From Gloeopeniophorella convolvens (taxonomy: Eukaryota; Basidiomycota; Agaricomycetes; Russulales), in the NCBI GenBank assembly GCA_022496205.1, contig WTXD01000030.1, positions 1 to 64,000 of the forward strand: 64,000 nucleotides of DNA, in the 5' to 3' direction. Each line of letters starts with the position of its first letter. Position 1 is the stretch's first letter. The notes below the pieces were generated by a model. The model had not been told where the DNA came from. It saw nothing but the letters and a program-made list of their open reading frames with translations, and did not search any database. This document shows positions 60,513 to 64,000 of this stretch, in pieces. A program made the position numbers and the translations under genes.

Positions 60513-60606
60513 AATCGTGGTTGAAGGAAGAGGTGATGATCAATGAATTAATGACCCGTCAATGATTTTTATCACATATTATATGTCAGCCTGATCATCT
60601 ACTCCC
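60513..60606. promoter_or_regulatory. Bidirectional promoter SHQ1/TRP2
   Basis: Only 94 bp separate the two start codons. AT-rich core with ATCACATATTATATGT near 60569-60585 is a candidate TATA region. The 5' UTRs of both genes must be very short or overlap. Confidence 0.55.
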
Positions 60607-62274
60607 ATGGACCCCCATCGACTACCTGCCTTTCCCTCACTCGACGAACTCGAACGGCTAATCTTTCACGAGAAGCGCGGCAATTGCGTGCCTGTCTTCA
60701 TTCAGCTCCCCGCAGACCTCATCACCCCAGTTATCGCCTACCTTCGCATCGCACACAACTCAAAATACAGCTTCCTGCTTGAATCGGTGATCGCAGGAGA
60801 AAATGTCGCTCGCTATAGCTTTATAGGGGCAGACCCATTCAAACTCATCAAAGTTGGGCCCAATGAAGCTATCCAAGGCGACCCGATGCTTGCTCTCGAA
60901 CGAGAACTCGCCGTTTACAAGTACGTCAAGATACCTCAGGTGCCCACATTTACCGGGGGTGCCATTGGCTATGTTGCGTACGATGCTGTACAACACTTTG
61001 AACCGAAGACGGCACGACCTTTGGAAGACAATCTCGGGATTCCTGAGGCAGTCTTCATGCTTGCGGACACCCTGCTCATCTACGATCACCTTTTTCAGAA
61101 CATTAAAGTGGTCTCGCACGTTTTCTGCCCGGAGAACTCAACTCCGTCGAACCTGGCATTCATATATCAAACTGCTGTGTCCAAGGTCCGCCGCCTTGCA
61201 CGGGCGATGGTCAGCCCTACGACGCCGGAGGTGCCGCAGCCTCCCATCACGCTAGGCAATGCGAGTACTTCGAACGTTGGAAAAGATGGGTACCAGCGCT
61301 TTGTCACCATTCTCAAGAAACATATTGTTGGTGGCGACATCATTCAGGCGGTGCCATCGCAGCGGCTCTCGCGCCCGACACTGTTACACCCATTCAATGC
61401 TTATCGGCGACTACGCCAAGTCAATCCCAGTCCATACATGTTCTATCTCGATTGTGGGGATCTGCAGATTGTTGGTGCGAGCCCAGAGACATTGTGCAAA
61501 GTCGAGGGAAACAAGGTGTATAACCACGCGATTGCGGGAACCACGAAGCGTGGTGAAACAGCGGAAGGTCTGCACTTCTCACAACCGCGAGGACATGACT
61601 CAGAGTTGACATAGAGGATGAGCGTCTGGGTCAAGAGCTGTTAAACTCGGAAAAGGACCGAGCCGAGCACATCATGCTCGTAGATCTCGCGCGCAACGAT
61701 GTCAACCGGGTCTGCCAACCCAAAACTGTCAAAGTGGATCATTTGATGAGACTAGAGAAATTCAGCCATGTCATCCATCTCACCTCCCAGGTGTCTGGAA
61801 TGCTGCGCGAGGGGCTGACAAGGTCGGAAGTCTCCTTTCTGATAACTTATCGCGCTCACATGCATATAAGGTTCGACGCATTCCGTTCCATATTCCCCGC
61901 CGGCACCGTCTCTGGTGCCCCCAAGATTAAAGCAATCGAACTTGTGTACGGACTGGAGCAAGAGCGTCGAGGGATTTACGCTGGCGGGGTCGGGCGGTTC
62001 GACTTCGCGGATGACGCGATGGATACGTGCATCGCCATCCGCACGATGTTGTTCAAAGATGGCGTTGCTTATCTTCAGGCCGGCGGAGGGATCGTTCATG
62101 ACAGCGTGGAAGAGGACGAGTTCAATGAAACCATCAATAAACTAAAGGGCAACGTTCGGGCTCTAGAGGACGCTGAACGTGAGTGGTCTAGTTTTTCTCT
62201 AGTGATAACAGCTGAGAATGGCTTGTGTAGATTACTGGCATGACATGCAACAAGTAAATAGGCCAACATCGTGA
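60607..62274 (+). CDS. TRP2: Anthranilate synthase component I
   Basis: Four exons; introns 61568-61614, 61823-61870 and 62179-62230. Converts chorismate plus glutamine-derived ammonia to anthranilate, the first step of tryptophan synthesis; the glutaminase partner (TRP3 in fungi) is not in the window. Starts [26 protein letters not shown] near residue 58 is the tryptophan feedback-binding motif. The chorismate-binding domain shows [83 protein letters not shown] and [17 protein letters not shown]. The end, read through the last intron, is [14 protein letters not shown]. About 507 residues, normal for the family. Converges with uS2m, 39 bp between stops. Confidence 0.93.
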
Positions 62275-62313
62275 AGAATCAAGAGCCGGGATGGTTGAGG
62301 GGGGTTTACCTAC

Positions 62314-63255
62314 CTAATCTACCTGAAGTGTACGGTGCTTTGCTGTCGACCGGGCTACGCGTTCTCGCTTACTCGCCTGTTCTGCTGCTATTTCGACGCC
62401 CTCCCGACCGGCTATGCTAAGCACTCCCGCGATGAGTTCTGCCGTCCGTGTACTCTCGTCATTGGCGGGGATAGGGTACATGACGATCCGTGGGTCAACA
62501 TTCGAGTCAACGATCCCAATTGTGGGGACATGTTCAATTGCGCATTCGCGGATTGCATGGAGATTGGGAATAGGGTTGAGGAAGACGACAAGGTCAGGGA
62601 CGACCCGAGCAGATTGAGCCACCTCGGGTCCAAAAAAGTGGACTTTGTTGGTGAGCGTTCCAGGAAGCCACTTCTCACCGACGTGATAGCCTTGGGCTCC
62701 TATTCGCTGCGCCGCTTTACGAACAGCAGGGCGCAAGTCAGCACGGGTGCCTACGAAGACGATGGTCCCATCGCGGGATGCAACGGCTCGTACGAGCGCG
62801 GCGGCACGACGAAGATGGGGGAGGGTACGATCGAGGTCGATTATGGTGATCCCCGCCCGCGTTCCGTACGCATATGGAATGAAGTTTGGGTTTAGGAGTG
62901 AGGTATGGTGGCCAAGATGCGCCCCAGAAGCAAGGAGAGCTGAGAGTGTCAAGTCGCGCGGGGGAGTCGGGCGATGCAACGAGTGGTGGGGCCTCCAAGT
63001 ATTTTCCCGAGTCTGAGTTGAACCAAAATTCGAGAAGATGTCAACTGAATTAGAAAGTCCATTGTAAGTCCACACCGACAATGCAGCTCGAGGGTACCTA
63101 CTAAGGTTGGCACGTTCAGCCCTGTGGGTTTGAAGAGCTGTCCAGTCATCCCCTACAAGTAACCTGGATTGAGCGGCATCTGCAGCGGATGCCAATGAAC
63201 GGCGCGAGCGGTGATATGCAGTGAGGAGACGAGGTCGCACTGAAAGGAGAGCCAT
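62314..63255 (-). CDS. MRP4: Mitochondrial small-subunit ribosomal protein uS2m
   Basis: Single exon of 313 codons from the ATG at 63255. An in-frame ATG at 63312 would add 19 residues, but the internal start gives MALLSVRPRLLTAYHRSRRS, an Arg-rich, acid-free mitochondrial presequence. The uS2 fold is recognised from SALLASGAHLGHHTSLLNPN, AGITIIDLDRTLPHLRRAAA, GTIVFVGTRADLRPAVRKAA, GEKWLPGTLTNK, VVPDLVVFLNPIPNLHAIRE and VPTIGIVDSNVDPRIVMYPI. It belongs to the mitoribosome 37S subunit head/body junction. About 100 residues before the uS2 core and a basic tail are typical mitochondrial additions. Divergent from the SSB Hsp70 gene. Confidence 0.92.
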   Translation of the reverse strand: MALLSVRPRLLTAYHRSRRSLASAADAAQSRLLVGDDWTALQTHRAERANLSRYPRAALSVWTYNGLSNSVDIFSNFGSTQTRENTWRPHHSLHRPTPPRDLTLSALLASGAHLGHHTSLLNPNFIPYAYGTRAGITIIDLDRTLPHLRRAAALVRAVASRDGTIVFVGTRADLRPAVRKAAQRIGAQGYHVGEKWLPGTLTNKVHFFGPEVAQSARVVPDLVVFLNPIPNLHAIRECAIEHVPTIGIVDSNVDPRIVMYPIPANDESTRTAELIAGVLSIAGREGVEIAAEQASKRERVARSTAKHRTLQVD

Positions 63256-63444
63256 TGCTCCGACTGCGCTGGCGGTGTTCTGCAGCCCTGTTGGCAGTGT
63301 TTCGCCAAACATTGGCTTCCGTTCGGGGCGATGTGGCTATGCTAATGCTGAGTCAGCATACACCAAATTTTCTTTCAGCGCGAGCACACCTCGTTTCCTC
63401 TCAGTCAACTACGAACCACGTCTCTCGTTTCTCCCTTCTAAAAA
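63256..63444. promoter_or_regulatory. Bidirectional promoter uS2m/SSB with TGAGTCA site
   Basis: 189 bp between divergent start codons. GCTGAGTCAGC at 63347-63357 is a perfect palindrome containing TGAGTCA, the consensus of bZIP factors of the Gcn4/AP-1 type. ATTGG (reverse CCAAT) lies at 63311. A CT-rich stretch (TCTCTCGTTTCTCCCTTC) precedes the Hsp70 ATG, as in highly expressed fungal genes. Confidence 0.5.
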
Positions 63445-64000
63445 ATGGCCGATTCTGACCTCTTTGACGGTGCCATTGGCATTGACCTGGGCACAACATA
63501 CTCGTAAGTTTTTGCTCTGACGATCGGGTCGTTGTTAATCATCTCTAATATAGATGTGTGGGTGTATGGCAAAACGACCGTGTCGAGATCATTGCCAATG
63601 ACCGTGCGTTGGTTTGAAAGTTTTTTGTCTCTTGTTGTCATAGCGTAAAACAGAGGGAAATCGTACGACGCCCTCCTACGTCGCGTTCTCTGCCGAAGAA
63701 CGCCTCATCGGTGATGCTGCCAAAAATCAAGCTGCCATGAACCCCCGGAACACGGTCTTCGACGCGAAGCGCCTTATCGGCCGCCGCTTCGAGTATGTCT
63801 TTGAGATTTTCCTTCGTGAGCGCATCTAATATCTTTTGTCACCCTTCTCAGCGATCCCGATGTAAAAAAGGTAGCGAGATGCGCCCCCTCCGCCTCACCC
63901 ACTGCTTACTTATGAGGTATTCCGTAGGATATGACTCACTGGCCGTTTGAAGTCGTCGAGAAGGATGGATCGCCCCTGATCAAGGTACAGTATCTCGGCG
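63445..64000 (+). CDS. SSB1: Ribosome-associated Hsp70, SSB type (5' part)
   Basis: Runs off the window. Exons 63445-63503, 63554-63603, 63654-63792, 63852-63870 and 63928 onward, with all intron phases consistent; one exon is only 19 nt. Starts [20 protein letters not shown], then [64 protein letters not shown] and [28 protein letters not shown] is the Hsp70 ATPase phosphate-1 motif. NPRNT and IGRRF, rather than NPSNT and IGRKF, point to SSB rather than SSA. SSB binds nascent chains at the ribosome with the RAC co-chaperone. Intron-rich 5' ends are usual for basidiomycete Hsp70 genes. Confidence 0.93.

Overview
The window is nuclear DNA of a filamentous basidiomycete, most likely an Agaricomycete. 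The evidence is short (about 47-90 nt) GT-AG introns in every host gene, chromodomain Ty3/gypsy elements, a MULE transposon with a SWIM finger, and fragments of protein families I recognise from mushroom-forming fungi. All family calls are made by eye from translations. No search could be run.

Layout: (1) 1-52.8 kb is a graveyard of transposable elements inserted into one another. I name the LTR families A to G and E. LTR A (about 542 bp, TGTCACGAACTG...GTGACA) and LTR B (about 652 bp, TGTCATGAACAC...CTGACA) belong to two chromodomain gypsy families. LTR C (about 480 bp) and LTR D (526 bp), both TGTTGAGACGGACA...CTTCAACA, belong to two related copia families. LTRs F and G are only seen as solo LTRs with 4-bp duplications. 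E is a 386-bp repeat of unknown class. Almost every junction can be proved from target-site duplications (TSDs). (2) 52.9-64 kb is a compact housekeeping segment: SIP5-like RING protein (+), SERCA-type Ca2+-ATPase (+), SHQ1 (-), anthranilate synthase component I (+), mitochondrial ribosomal protein uS2m (-) and the start of an SSB-type Hsp70 (+). SHQ1/TRP2 and uS2m/SSB are divergent pairs with short shared promoters. SERCA/SHQ1 and TRP2/uS2m are convergent pairs.

Nesting of the left half: a mushroom-family gene at 9.8-11.4 kb is cut by a copia element (11433-34254). That copia is cut at 14824 by a full-length gypsy (B1, 14824-30954, TSD GTTAC). B1 is cut by a MULE (17852-21597, 9-bp TSD), which is itself cut by a solo LTR F (TSD ACGG). 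B1 also carries solo LTRs of families C, F, D and A. Right of the copia a second full-length gypsy (A, 34656-50372, TSD AATGC) sits inside an old LTR C. It carries solo LTRs C, A, A, B and C. One of these solo LTR A copies is split by a 4.4-kb GC-rich segment (38620-43023) with Helitron-like ends that contains a truncated, decayed pyruvate dehydrogenase kinase gene. Another is split by a solo LTR G.

Points of possible novelty are a ~1,000-codon ORF between the 5' LTR and gag of gypsy B1, an extra ~450-codon ORF between pol and the 3' LTR of gypsy A, and the Helitron-like gene capture. Nearly all stop codons in the elements are explained by C-to-T or G-to-A transitions. The copia reverse transcriptase is open over ~980 codons but its YVDD box reads LLNN.
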